From Candidatus Izemoplasma sp. (GTDB taxonomy: Bacteria > Bacillota_I > Bacilli_A > Izemoplasmatales > Izemoplasmataceae), in assembly GCA_029939945.1 (NCBI GenBank), contig JAOZRX010000002.1, positions 1-64,000 on the forward strand: a stretch of 64,000 nucleotides of DNA, read 5' to 3'. This document shows positions 46,827 through 56,194 of the stretch, piece after piece. The notes beneath the pieces are model-generated. The model was not told the DNA's origin and made no database searches. It saw only the letters and a list, made by a program, of their open reading frames with translations. Position 1 is the stretch's first letter. Every line of letters begins with the position of its first letter. The position numbers were made by a program, and so were the translations under genes.

Positions 46827-47897
46827 CTATGTATATATTTTATGAGTTTCTTGTCCTTTTAAAACCCTAAGTGTACCAAGTGCTAGTGATTCCATTTCGT
46901 CTTCACCTGGAAATACGATAAGTTTACTTATAAAAGAAACTCTTTCTTCTATGAGTTTAACTAAGTGTTTATTAAATGCTAATCCACCTGTTAAAACAAT
47001 TGCATCAACATCTCCTTTTAAAACAGTAGAACATGCTCCGATTTCTTTAGCTATTTGATAGCACATTACCTCAAGAATGAATAATGCTTCTTTGTCACCA
47101 TTTTCAATTCTTTTTTCTAATTCGAAACCATCATTTGTTCCTAAATATGCAACCATTCCACCATTCCCATAGTTTTTACGTTTAATTTCTTTTAGGGAAT
47201 ATTTTCCACTAAAGGCCATTTTATATAATGGTCCCATTGGAACAGTACCACTACGTTCAGGAGACATTGGTCCATCACCATCTAAAGCATTATTTACATC
47301 AATTACTTTACCAAATTTATGAGCTCCAACACTTATTCCGCCACCTAAGTGTGCAACAATAAGGTTAAGTTCATTATAGTCTTTATTAAGCTGTTTTGCT
47401 GTTTTTAAAGCTACAGCTTTTTGATTTAGAGCATGGAATAAACTTTGTCTTTTAATCTCTGGCATTCCAGTATATCTAGCAATCTCTTCCATTTCATCCA
47501 CAGCTACTGGGTCAACAATATATGAAGGTTTATTTATTGAATCACCTAGATTTTTAGCAAGTACACAACCAAGATTTGAAGCGTGTTCACCACGGGGTGC
47601 TTTCTTAATGTAATTAATCATTGCATTATTTATTAAATAGGTCCCTCCTTCTATTGGTTTTAACATTCCGCCTCGACCAACAATCGCATCAAAAGTAGTT
47701 AGCTCAGTTTTTTGCTCTTTTAAAGCCTTAAGAATTGAAGCTTCTCTAAACGAATATTGCTCAATAATCGTTCCAAAAGAATTAATAAGTTCTGTATCGT
47801 GTTTTATGCTAATTTTAAATAATAATTCTTCTTCTTTATATGCAGCAATTTTTGTAGATGTTGATCCTGGATTTATCGCTAGTATTTTATATTCCAT
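46827..47897 (-). CDS. buk: Butyrate kinase
   Basis: LAINPGSTSTKIAAY, GRGGMLKPIEGGTY, VAHLGGGISVGAHKFGKVIDVNNALDGDGPMSPERSGTVP. Confidence 0.93.
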   Translation of the reverse strand: MEYKILAINPGSTSTKIAAYKEEELLFKISIKHDTELINSFGTIIEQYSFREASILKALKEQKTELTTFDAIVGRGGMLKPIEGGTYLINNAMINYIKKAPRGEHASNLGCVLAKNLGDSINKPSYIVDPVAVDEMEEIARYTGMPEIKRQSLFHALNQKAVALKTAKQLNKDYNELNLIVAHLGGGISVGAHKFGKVIDVNNALDGDGPMSPERSGTVPMGPLYKMAFSGKYSLKEIKRKNYGNGGMVAYLGTNDGFELEKRIENGDKEALFILEVMCYQIAKEIGACSTVLKGDVDAIVLTGGLAFNKHLVKLIEERVSFISKLIVFPGEDEMESLALGTLRVLKGQETHKIYT

Positions 47898-47944
47898 AGA
47901 AAGACTCCTTAGTAGTATATTTGATTTTAAAAAATCACGACTAC

Positions 47945-47973
47945 ATTATAACATGATAGCGTTTACACCACAA
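47945..47973 (-). promoter_or_regulatory. Minus-strand promoter TTGTGG-17-TATAAT with cre-like site TGTAAACGCTATCA (47954-47967) in the spacer
   Basis: 14/14 match to TGWAARCGYTWNCW; 57 nt upstream of buk. Confidence 0.65.
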
Positions 47974-48191
47974 TACTATTATTAATATTTTTACAATTGC
48001 TCATATTAGCGCTATTTTAAGGGAATTTCGAGAAGAATATATACTTGATAAAATCAATAAGAATTTACTCAAAAAGCTCATATATGGTCTATGGCTCATA
48101 TATGACCTTTTCATATATATTTTATTTATTTAATATATATATACAAGTATATAAAATAATTGCGCGAGTAATTTGAAAGAGGGGAACAAAA

Positions 48192-48758
48192 ATGATGTAT
48201 ATTGGCATAGGAGTTGCAGGATTTATTTTACTGCTTTTATTTGATGTTTGTTCATTATGTAAAAAAAGTGTGATTAAGTACTTTTTTGGACTAAGTGGAT
48301 TTTCATTAATAGCTGGAAGCAGTATTTTTCTTATACAATTGGAAAGTTATGCATCTTTTTCTTATTCAGTTAGGATTATTGCACTAGTAATTGCTATTAT
48401 CTCTCTTCTTTTACTAGTTTATTCTGTATTCATCGAAGTAGGTAGAAAAACCTACGAATACGAGAATAAAAATACTTTAATAACTACTGGTACTTATGCT
48501 TTGTCAAGACATCCAGGAGTTTTATGGTTTTTGTTCCTTTATCTTTTTGCTGCAATATACTTTCAAAATCACTTAGTGCTATATGCGGGATTGATTTGGA
48601 CAGTAATGAATATTTTATATGTTGCTATTCAAGAACGTTTTATTTTTACAAAGTTATTTGACGATTACAGTAATTATATTTTAACAACACCAATGATTCT
48701 TCCTAGTAATTCAAGCTTGGGAAGATGTATTACTACACTTAACTGGAGGAAAAGATGA
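48192..48758 (+). CDS. Isoprenylcysteine carboxyl methyltransferase / phospholipid methyltransferase-like membrane protein
   Basis: LITTGTYALSRHPGVLWFLFLYL...VAIQERFIFTKLFDDYSNY (ICMT/PEMT C-terminal motif). Confidence 0.75.
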   Translation: MMYIGIGVAGFILLLLFDVCSLCKKSVIKYFFGLSGFSLIAGSSIFLIQLESYASFSYSVRIIALVIAIISLLLLVYSVFIEVGRKTYEYENKNTLITTGTYALSRHPGVLWFLFLYLFAAIYFQNHLVLYAGLIWTVMNILYVAIQERFIFTKLFDDYSNYILTTPMILPSNSSLGRCITTLNWRKR

Positions 48759-50335
48759 AGAACTTACGAGAAATGTTGCGAGACGAGGATTTTGATGGAA
48801 TTTGGAAGGCTTATTTAGGGTTTTTGGATTTAACAATTGATGAATTTATGGAAATTCAAGAACAATTACTACTAGAACAAATTGACTTATTAAATCAATG
48901 TAAGCTAGGTGAAAAACTTTTAGGGTATAAAGATATCCATAACATGGATGACTTTAGAAAATATGTTCCCTTAACAACCTATGATGATTATGCGGATACA
49001 CTTCTAAATAAAAGAAGTGAGGATTTACCAAGTGAACCATTACATTGGGTTCAAACAACTTGGAAAGGTGGTAAAAAACCGATTAAATTGGCTCCGTATT
49101 CAAGTACAATGGTTGAGGAACATACTAAGATGTTTTTGTCTAGTTTAATATTATCTACTAGTAAAAAAAGAGGACACTTCACATTAAAAAACTATGATCG
49201 ATTTTTATATGGTATGGCACCGCTCCCTTATTTAACGGGATTTGCTCCATACATCTTAAAAAATGAAATTGATTTTAAATATTTACCATCTACAGAGCAA
49301 GCAGAAAAGCTTGGATTTAAAGAAAGAAATATGGTAGGATTTGACTTAGCTGTTAAAAAAGGAGCCGATTTATTTTTTGGATTATCAAGTGTTTTAGTAA
49401 AGATAGGTGAAGCTTTTGAGAGTGGTTCAAATAGTGGAAAAAGTATCTATCCCTCAAATGGGAAACAAGCTATCAAAATGGTGAAGGCTTGGTACAAAAA
49501 GAAAATAAAAAAAGAAAGATTATTACCAAAAGATTTATTTGAATTTAAAGGTATTGTATGTGGAGGAACCGACTCAGATACTTATAAATCGCAAATAGAA
49601 TATTATTTTGGTACTACTCCATTAGAAATATTTGGTGGAACAGAATCAGCAGCAGTAGCTACTGAAACTTGGAGTAGAAATGGTTTGACTTTCTTTCCAG
49701 ATGTTAATTTCTTGGAATTTATTCCTGAAATAGAAATGAAAAAAGAAGAAGACCAAGAAGGATATATGCCTAGAACTGTTTTGTTTAATGAAATTCAACC
49801 TGGGGAAACATATGAACTTGTTATTACAAAACTAAGAGGTGGTGCATTTGTTAGATATCGTATTGGTGATGTCATTAAATGTGTTGGTCTAGAAAATGTT
49901 GAAGATGAAATAAAACTACCTCAAGTAAAATATATAGATCGAGTAAGCAATATTATTGATTTATCTGGATTTACTAGAATAACGAAACAAATTATTGGTG
50001 ACTCAATTAAATTATCTAATTTAGAAATTAATAATTGGACTGCCTGCAAAGAATATGGACAATCAAGACCATACATTAATATATATGTTGAGAATAACTT
50101 GGAAGAGGATGAGGATGTAATAAGAACAAAACTGAATAATCAAATGAAATTGATGGATTCAGATTATAATGATGTTCATGCTTTACTAGGACATGATCCA
50201 TTGAAGATAACTATTTTAAATTTTGGGGCATTTGAGGAATATTCAAATCAGTTTAAAACAAGTATCTCAAAGATTAATCCTTCGAGTGAAGAATTAACAA
50301 AATTAATTATGTGTAGTGAGGGAATGAATATTTAA
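48755..50335 (+). CDS. GH3 auxin-responsive-promoter family protein (acyl-adenylate/amido synthetase fold)
   Basis: YVPLTTYDDYADTLLNKRSEDLPSEPLHWVQTTWKGGKKP, FGGTESAAVATETW, PGETYELVITKLRGGAFVRYRIGDVIKC. Confidence 0.82.
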   Translation: MKNLREMLRDEDFDGIWKAYLGFLDLTIDEFMEIQEQLLLEQIDLLNQCKLGEKLLGYKDIHNMDDFRKYVPLTTYDDYADTLLNKRSEDLPSEPLHWVQTTWKGGKKPIKLAPYSSTMVEEHTKMFLSSLILSTSKKRGHFTLKNYDRFLYGMAPLPYLTGFAPYILKNEIDFKYLPSTEQAEKLGFKERNMVGFDLAVKKGADLFFGLSSVLVKIGEAFESGSNSGKSIYPSNGKQAIKMVKAWYKKKIKKERLLPKDLFEFKGIVCGGTDSDTYKSQIEYYFGTTPLEIFGGTESAAVATETWSRNGLTFFPDVNFLEFIPEIEMKKEEDQEGYMPRTVLFNEIQPGETYELVITKLRGGAFVRYRIGDVIKCVGLENVEDEIKLPQVKYIDRVSNIIDLSGFTRITKQIIGDSIKLSNLEINNWTACKEYGQSRPYINIYVENNLEEDEDVIRTKLNNQMKLMDSDYNDVHALLGHDPLKITILNFGAFEEYSNQFKTSISKINPSSEELTKLIMCSEGMNI

Positions 50336-50348
50336 ATGGAGTGATACA

Positions 50349-52859
50349 ATGATTACTTTGACAGAGATAACTATAATTCCGTTAATTTCATTAGTTCTTT
50401 ATACCTTTATTCTGGTTATTATCTTAACTTCGAATAAGACAAAATTATCTAATGCCTTTAGTTTCTATATAATCGCAATGATTATATGGTCTTTAGGCTC
50501 GTTTTTAATGAAAACTGATATGCCACCTAGTTCACTTTTTTGGGATAAATTCTTATTAATCGGATTTGTTAGTGTACCGGTATTATTACTTCGTTTTAGT
50601 TATGTTTTTTCAGAGTATTACGAAGGAAAAAAGGTTTTACTTATTGGATACTTTTTGGCTGTAGGACTAATGGTGTTATCAATATTAGGCTATGTTATTA
50701 AATCAGCCTCATATAGCGATGGAGTATTTACATATGAAATCGGATTTGGAGCATATATTGTTGCTGTTGTAGGACTTGTATATTCTGCATTAGCACTTGG
50801 TAATATGGTTGTAAGAGTAAAAAGAAATGAAGTCAATCTTAAGAAGGTTAGATTAGTTATCATTGGATTAGCTCTTGTAATAATTGGTGCAGCGTTAAAC
50901 CTAAATACTAAATTAGGAGAATATGGTATTGATATATTATTTAATGCAACTAATGCAGTATTAATAACTTATGCAATATATCGAAATAAGTTTTTAGAGA
51001 TTAACTTAGTTGTTAAAAAAGGATTATCGTTTTCTTTTTATAACATAATTTTATTTGGTGTTTATGCATCATTAATTATCTTTTCCTATAATACTTTGAA
51101 ATCATGGGGAGTAACTGATGTATATATGTCAATTTTATTTATGTCACCAGTCTTTTTAATTCTTGAACCAATAAGAAGAATACTTCAAAAATGGAATGAT
51201 CATATCTTTTTCCATGCAACAACAGATAGACAAATTATATTGATGGAATTCAGCAATTTGATTTCTTCAGCAATAAGTCTGGATTTAATAACAGATTCAT
51301 TAATAAAAGCAATAACTACAGGGATTGACTCGAGAGAAGTAAGTATAATGTTAAAAAATTCTAATAAGTATATTTTGAGTAACACTACAATTGTTGGTGC
51401 TAATTATAAGAAACTCTTCATTAAATATTCTCATCCAATTGTGTCATGGTTTAAAAAAGGGAATAATTTATTATTAAGTTCACAAATAAATAATCATGTT
51501 ACTTTTAAAGGGTTATGGGATATTGAAAAAGAAGCAATTAAAGCGTTAAATACTGAAATTATAGCACCTATCAGATATTTAGATGATTTAATTGGTATGG
51601 TAATAATATCTGGTAGAAATGATGAAACGCCATATAATGAAGACGAAACAGACTTCTTACAAACAATTATTAATAATGCAGCAGCAATTATTGAAAACGC
51701 TAAAACAATTGAAAATATTAAGAAACAATCAATTACCGATGAACTAACAAAATTATATAATCACCGTTATTTTCATGATACAGTAGGTAAATGGATTTCT
51801 AATCGAAAATATGAAATATTTAGTGTTGCTATGATTGATATTGATCAATTCAAAATATATAATGATCTTTATGGTCATATGGCAGGAGATAGAGCCTTAA
51901 AAAGAATTGCTGAACTATTGAGTAATAATACATATAAAGATGATTTGCTTGTTAGATATGGTGGAGAGGAATTTGTTATCTTCATGCCGAATCTTGAGAG
52001 TAGAGATGCATTAAAAGCAATTGAGAGAATAAGAAGAGCAGTTGAGGATGAATTTTTACTATCAAATGAAATTAAAGAGTTCTTAACAGTTACAATTGGG
52101 GCTTCATCTTATCCTCAAGATGGTACTAGTTTAGAAGAAATAATCGTTAAATCAGAAGAAGCGATGTTTTACGGCAAGCAAAGTGGTAGGAATAAAGCGG
52201 TATTATTTAAGCCTGATGCGTCATCTAAGGAAATAAACGATAAAGTTCAAGAACAAATTAAAAACGCTCACCTGTCAAGCATTTATGCTCTTGCAGCTAC
52301 AATTGATGCGAAGGATCATTATACTTATGGACATTCTAATAATGTAGCTGAACTTTCAGCTGCGTTAGCTGAAGCTGCAGATTTTTCAGCTGAAGAAATT
52401 GAAATAGTTAGAAGTGCTGGTCTTCTTCACGATATTGGAAAAGTTGGAATACCAGAAAGTATTTTATCTAAACCAGGATACCTTACAGATAAAGAGATGG
52501 AGATTATGCAATCTCATGTAGTTCAATCAATTAGTATAATTAAACATATTCCTAATTTACTCGATACAGTACCTGTAATTATTAGTCATCATGAAAGATA
52601 TGATGGACAAGGGTATCCTAGAGGAATTAAAGGAAAAAATATACCGATATTAGGAAGAGTAATTTGTATTGCTGATGCATTTGATGCAATGACTACTGAT
52701 CGTCCTTATCGAAGAGGATTATCATTAGAACAAGCAGAGTATGAGCTTATAAAAAATGCAGGAAAACAATTTGATCCTAAATTAGTTACTCTATTTTTAG
52801 AATTAATTAAGAAAAATGGATTAGAGAAGCTAAGCTTAGAAAATAGAACAACAGTTTAA
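50349..52859 (+). CDS. Membrane c-di-GMP enzyme: N-terminal multi-TM sensor + GAF-like + GGDEF + HD-GYP
   Basis: ITDELTKLYNHRYFHD...LLVRYGGEEFVIFMPN (GGDEF) and LLHDIGKVGIPESILSKPGYL...ISHHERYDGQGYPRGIKGKNIPILGRVICIADAFDAMTTDRPYR (HD-GYP). Confidence 0.93.
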   Translation: MITLTEITIIPLISLVLYTFILVIILTSNKTKLSNAFSFYIIAMIIWSLGSFLMKTDMPPSSLFWDKFLLIGFVSVPVLLLRFSYVFSEYYEGKKVLLIGYFLAVGLMVLSILGYVIKSASYSDGVFTYEIGFGAYIVAVVGLVYSALALGNMVVRVKRNEVNLKKVRLVIIGLALVIIGAALNLNTKLGEYGIDILFNATNAVLITYAIYRNKFLEINLVVKKGLSFSFYNIILFGVYASLIIFSYNTLKSWGVTDVYMSILFMSPVFLILEPIRRILQKWNDHIFFHATTDRQIILMEFSNLISSAISLDLITDSLIKAITTGIDSREVSIMLKNSNKYILSNTTIVGANYKKLFIKYSHPIVSWFKKGNNLLLSSQINNHVTFKGLWDIEKEAIKALNTEIIAPIRYLDDLIGMVIISGRNDETPYNEDETDFLQTIINNAAAIIENAKTIENIKKQSITDELTKLYNHRYFHDTVGKWISNRKYEIFSVAMIDIDQFKIYNDLYGHMAGDRALKRIAELLSNNTYKDDLLVRYGGEEFVIFMPNLESRDALKAIERIRRAVEDEFLLSNEIKEFLTVTIGASSYPQDGTSLEEIIVKSEEAMFYGKQSGRNKAVLFKPDASSKEINDKVQEQIKNAHLSSIYALAATIDAKDHYTYGHSNNVAELSAALAEAADFSAEEIEIVRSAGLLHDIGKVGIPESILSKPGYLTDKEMEIMQSHVVQSISIIKHIPNLLDTVPVIISHHERYDGQGYPRGIKGKNIPILGRVICIADAFDAMTTDRPYRRGLSLEQAEYELIKNAGKQFDPKLVTLFLELIKKNGLEKLSLENRTTV

Positions 52860-52863
52860 AAGT

Positions 52864-52897
52864 AAAGAGTGAACTCATAAATTTGAGTCACTCTTTT
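52864..52897 (+). terminator. Terminator with one bulge
   Basis: AAAGAGTGA(A)CTCA...TGAGTCACTCTTTT. Confidence 0.65.
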
Positions 52898-52964
52898 ATA
52901 TATTTTCGATAATTTAAAAAGAAAAACAAATGTCTCAGAAGTATTATTGTTTTGAGGTGATAAA

Positions 52965-54815
52965 ATGAAAAAGAAAGTATTTTTAGCAATATTGGTAGTA
53001 ATGCTATCGAATTTACTTGAAGTAAGAGCCACAGAAAATTCTGCATTTCTTCCGGGCGGGAAGAATTATTTAGAAGAAGCAAATATGATATTTGGAGATA
53101 ATATGTTTAATTCAGATGATGATATTTTAGTTAAACCAAGCACAGAGTATACTTTTAGTATGCCAGGAGAAGGATTAGTGGGAGAAGATATTTATATTGA
53201 GTTAATTGGTAATACTACTTATATCGCAGGAGAACCAGTTGATGTTCCTGCTTGCTCTTTTGAAGGAGATTATATAGTTTGTACATTTACATCTACAAGT
53301 GATGAAACTAGTATTCAATTACTTGTTGCTGGTAATATGATGAATATGTATTATGACTATTATCAGTTTAATGATTTTCAGTTAGAAGAAGGAGCAATTA
53401 GAACGAGTTATGAAGAATATATTGCTCCAGAAGGTGATACAACAGACCCTGAATTTTCTGGATCTGGGGCATATATTAAAAGTTATCAAACTAATGAGTT
53501 AATAACAACTATTATAAACAATCATATCTATGCTATTGATGATATAGATGGTGACATAAGTAATAGTATTATAATAGTTAGTGATGATTATACATCTAAC
53601 GAACAAATTGTTGGTGAATATGATGTTACATTAAGTGTTACAGATGCTAGTAACAATACAGCTTTATTTACTTTAACAGTCATGGTAAAAGATGAAATAG
53701 ATCCAGTTATTACAGGTCCTTCAGGGATTAATGTTAGTGTAGATAGTGTTACAGATATTGAAACACAAATTGAAAACTATTTCATTATTACTGATGGTTA
53801 TGATGACGATCCAACATTCAATGTAACAACTGATGATTATTCTTTAAATAGTAATGTACTTGGTCAATATAGTGTTACATTTATGGCAGTAGATGATTCG
53901 TTAAATAGCGTAAATAAAACATTTATAGTCTATGTTGAAGATTCTACTTCACCAGTAATGACTAGTGCAAATGTAATTGATTCTTATCTATCAAATCCAC
54001 TAAGTTATGATGATGTAATAGATCTTTTAGAATTTAGTGATAACTATGACGATTTAAGTTCAGTTATACCTACAGTTACAACAGATGGTTTTAGTGGGAA
54101 CGAGAATACTCCTGGAACATATTCATTGAGTTTTGATGTTGAAGATAATTCAGAAAATAGTATTTCTGAGACAATAACAATAAATGTAGTTGATGATGTT
54201 GAACCTGTGATAAGTGGAATAAGTAGTTATACTGGATCGTATTCAGAACAATTAACAGTAGAAGATTTCTTAGCAATGCTTAGTGTGAGTGATAATGTTG
54301 ATGATGTATTATTATCTGATATCTATATAGTGAGCGATGACTATTCCTTAAGAGTTAATAGTGTTGGAAACTATGTAGTTGTCTTTGGAGTTGTTGATAC
54401 AAATAATAATGAAACGACACATCAAATTGAAATAAATCTATTTGATGATGTAGCTCCTGTAATATATGTCGATGACTTTATCATTACCGTAGATTTAAGT
54501 GTTACATTTACAGAGTCGGATGCATTAAAACTATTACTTAATTCGAAAGAATTAGAAGACAAAGAATATTTAGTTACTAAGTTAGTTGATGAATATACAG
54601 GAAATGAACAAATACCAGGATCATATATTTATAAATTATTATTTACAGATGAAGATGGAGCAGAATATGAAAAAGAATTTATCGTAAAAGTTGCTGCTGC
54701 TAACTCATATGATATAGAAGATTCATTACTACCAAGAAATATTATTGTTTATTCTTCAATTGGAGTCTTTTCTATATATATAGTAGTAAAAAAGAAGAAA
54801 AAAGTTATTGAATAA
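52965..54815 (+). CDS. Secreted, C-terminally membrane-anchored surface protein with about 5 Ig-like (DUF5011/HYR-type) repeats
   Basis: Signal peptide MKKKVFLAILVVMLSNLLEVRA; repeats '(D/S/E/A)P(V/E)I..' ... 'SDDYS.N....G.Y.VTF.V.D...N'; C-term IIVYSSIGVFSIYIVVKKKKK. Confidence 0.8.
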   Translation: MKKKVFLAILVVMLSNLLEVRATENSAFLPGGKNYLEEANMIFGDNMFNSDDDILVKPSTEYTFSMPGEGLVGEDIYIELIGNTTYIAGEPVDVPACSFEGDYIVCTFTSTSDETSIQLLVAGNMMNMYYDYYQFNDFQLEEGAIRTSYEEYIAPEGDTTDPEFSGSGAYIKSYQTNELITTIINNHIYAIDDIDGDISNSIIIVSDDYTSNEQIVGEYDVTLSVTDASNNTALFTLTVMVKDEIDPVITGPSGINVSVDSVTDIETQIENYFIITDGYDDDPTFNVTTDDYSLNSNVLGQYSVTFMAVDDSLNSVNKTFIVYVEDSTSPVMTSANVIDSYLSNPLSYDDVIDLLEFSDNYDDLSSVIPTVTTDGFSGNENTPGTYSLSFDVEDNSENSISETITINVVDDVEPVISGISSYTGSYSEQLTVEDFLAMLSVSDNVDDVLLSDIYIVSDDYSLRVNSVGNYVVVFGVVDTNNNETTHQIEINLFDDVAPVIYVDDFIITVDLSVTFTESDALKLLLNSKELEDKEYLVTKLVDEYTGNEQIPGSYIYKLLFTDEDGAEYEKEFIVKVAAANSYDIEDSLLPRNIIVYSSIGVFSIYIVVKKKKKVIE

Positions 54816-54908
54816 ATTACATCACCAATATAATTGCATTTCAAGTGATATTAAAATTGAATTGTATTATCATGATAAAGGGTAATTTATTAGAAAAAAG
54901 GTGATAGT

Positions 54909-56108
54909 ATGAAACATATAAAATTAAAAGAAAATATATATTGGATTGGGTCAATTGACCACGAATTAAGAGAATTTGATGTTGTCTTAAATGCAAAATA
55001 CGGAACTACTTATAACTCTTACTTAGTATTTGGTAGTGAGAAGACAGCAATTATTGATACAGTAAAAAGAACTAAAATTGATGATTATCTTGAGAAACTA
55101 ACTGAGTTAGTTGATATTAAAGATGTTGATTATTTAATAGTTAATCATGCTGAACCGGATCATTCAGGAAGTATTTCAAGATTATTAGAGGTTAATCCAA
55201 ATTTAATAATTGTCGGTTCAAATAGAGCAATTCATAACGTGAAAGACGTAACGAATATGGAATTTACTAGTATTAGTGCAAAAGATGGAAGTACACTTAG
55301 CTTAGGAGATAAAAACTTCACTTTCTATAATGCAATAATGCTTCATTGGCCAGATACGATATATAGTTATCTTGAAGAAGATAAAATGTTATTTACTTGT
55401 GACTCTTTTGGAGCACATTATGCTTTAGATATTCCTTTGCAAAGTAAAATAGAAAATGAAGAAGAATATATGGAAGCATTTAACTATTATTTTGATAAGA
55501 TTTTTTCACCATTTAAAACATTTTATTTGAATGCGATTGCTAAAATTGAACATTTAGAGATTGAGATGGTATGTGGTGGACATGGTCCTATTTTAGATGA
55601 AGATCCATGGAAGGTAATTAATTATACAAAAGAACTCGCTCAAAAAACTCATAAAAATGAAAAACCACTTATTGTAATTCCTTATGTAACTAGTTATGGA
55701 GCGACTGAACTACTTGCAAAAGAGATCCAAGAAGAATTGTCACATGAAGATTTTATTATCGAGATATATAATATGACTTACTCAAAGATGGAAGAAGTAT
55801 TAGAAAGATTAAAAATAGCTGATGGTATTTTGTTTGGTAGTCCAACAATATTGGGAGATGCATTATTACCAATATGGGATTTACTAATTAGATTAAATCC
55901 ATTTGAACATGGAATTAAAAAGGGTAGTGTTTTTGGAAGTTATGGTTGGAGTGGTGAAGGAATAGCACATGTTGATGCTAGACTTAAGCAATTAAAAATG
56001 AAAACTATTCCACCATTAAAAATAAAATTTATGCCTAGTGAAGAAGAACTAAATGAGTTAACTGATTATGTCCATAACTTCATTAGATTAATACTTAAAA
56101 AAAGCTGA
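54909..56108 (+). CDS. fprA: Flavodiiron protein (FprA-type A flavoprotein)
   Basis: NHAEPDHSGSI, MLHWPDTIYSYLEEDKMLFTCDSFGAHYA, VCGGHGPIL; C-terminal flavodoxin domain with FGSYGWSGEG. Confidence 0.93.
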   Translation: MKHIKLKENIYWIGSIDHELREFDVVLNAKYGTTYNSYLVFGSEKTAIIDTVKRTKIDDYLEKLTELVDIKDVDYLIVNHAEPDHSGSISRLLEVNPNLIIVGSNRAIHNVKDVTNMEFTSISAKDGSTLSLGDKNFTFYNAIMLHWPDTIYSYLEEDKMLFTCDSFGAHYALDIPLQSKIENEEEYMEAFNYYFDKIFSPFKTFYLNAIAKIEHLEIEMVCGGHGPILDEDPWKVINYTKELAQKTHKNEKPLIVIPYVTSYGATELLAKEIQEELSHEDFIIEIYNMTYSKMEEVLERLKIADGILFGSPTILGDALLPIWDLLIRLNPFEHGIKKGSVFGSYGWSGEGIAHVDARLKQLKMKTIPPLKIKFMPSEEELNELTDYVHNFIRLILKKS

Positions 56109-56124
56109 AATCTCAGCTTTTTTT
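56097..56124 (+). terminator. Terminator
   Basis: AAAAAAGCTGA-AATC-TCAGCTTTTTTT. Confidence 0.85.
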
Positions 56125-56125
56125 G

Positions 56126-56171
56126 TTGACTAAAATTCAATAAAAATATATAATGATTAGGTGAGACCTAA
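56126..56171 (+). promoter_or_regulatory. Promoter TTGACT-17-TATAAT with operator TTAGGT-GAG-ACCTAA (56157-56171) at the start site
   Basis: Perfect 6-bp inverted arms immediately 3' of the -10, upstream of a MarR gene. Confidence 0.7.
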
Positions 56172-56194
56172 CTAATTATATAGAGGTGAACTAG

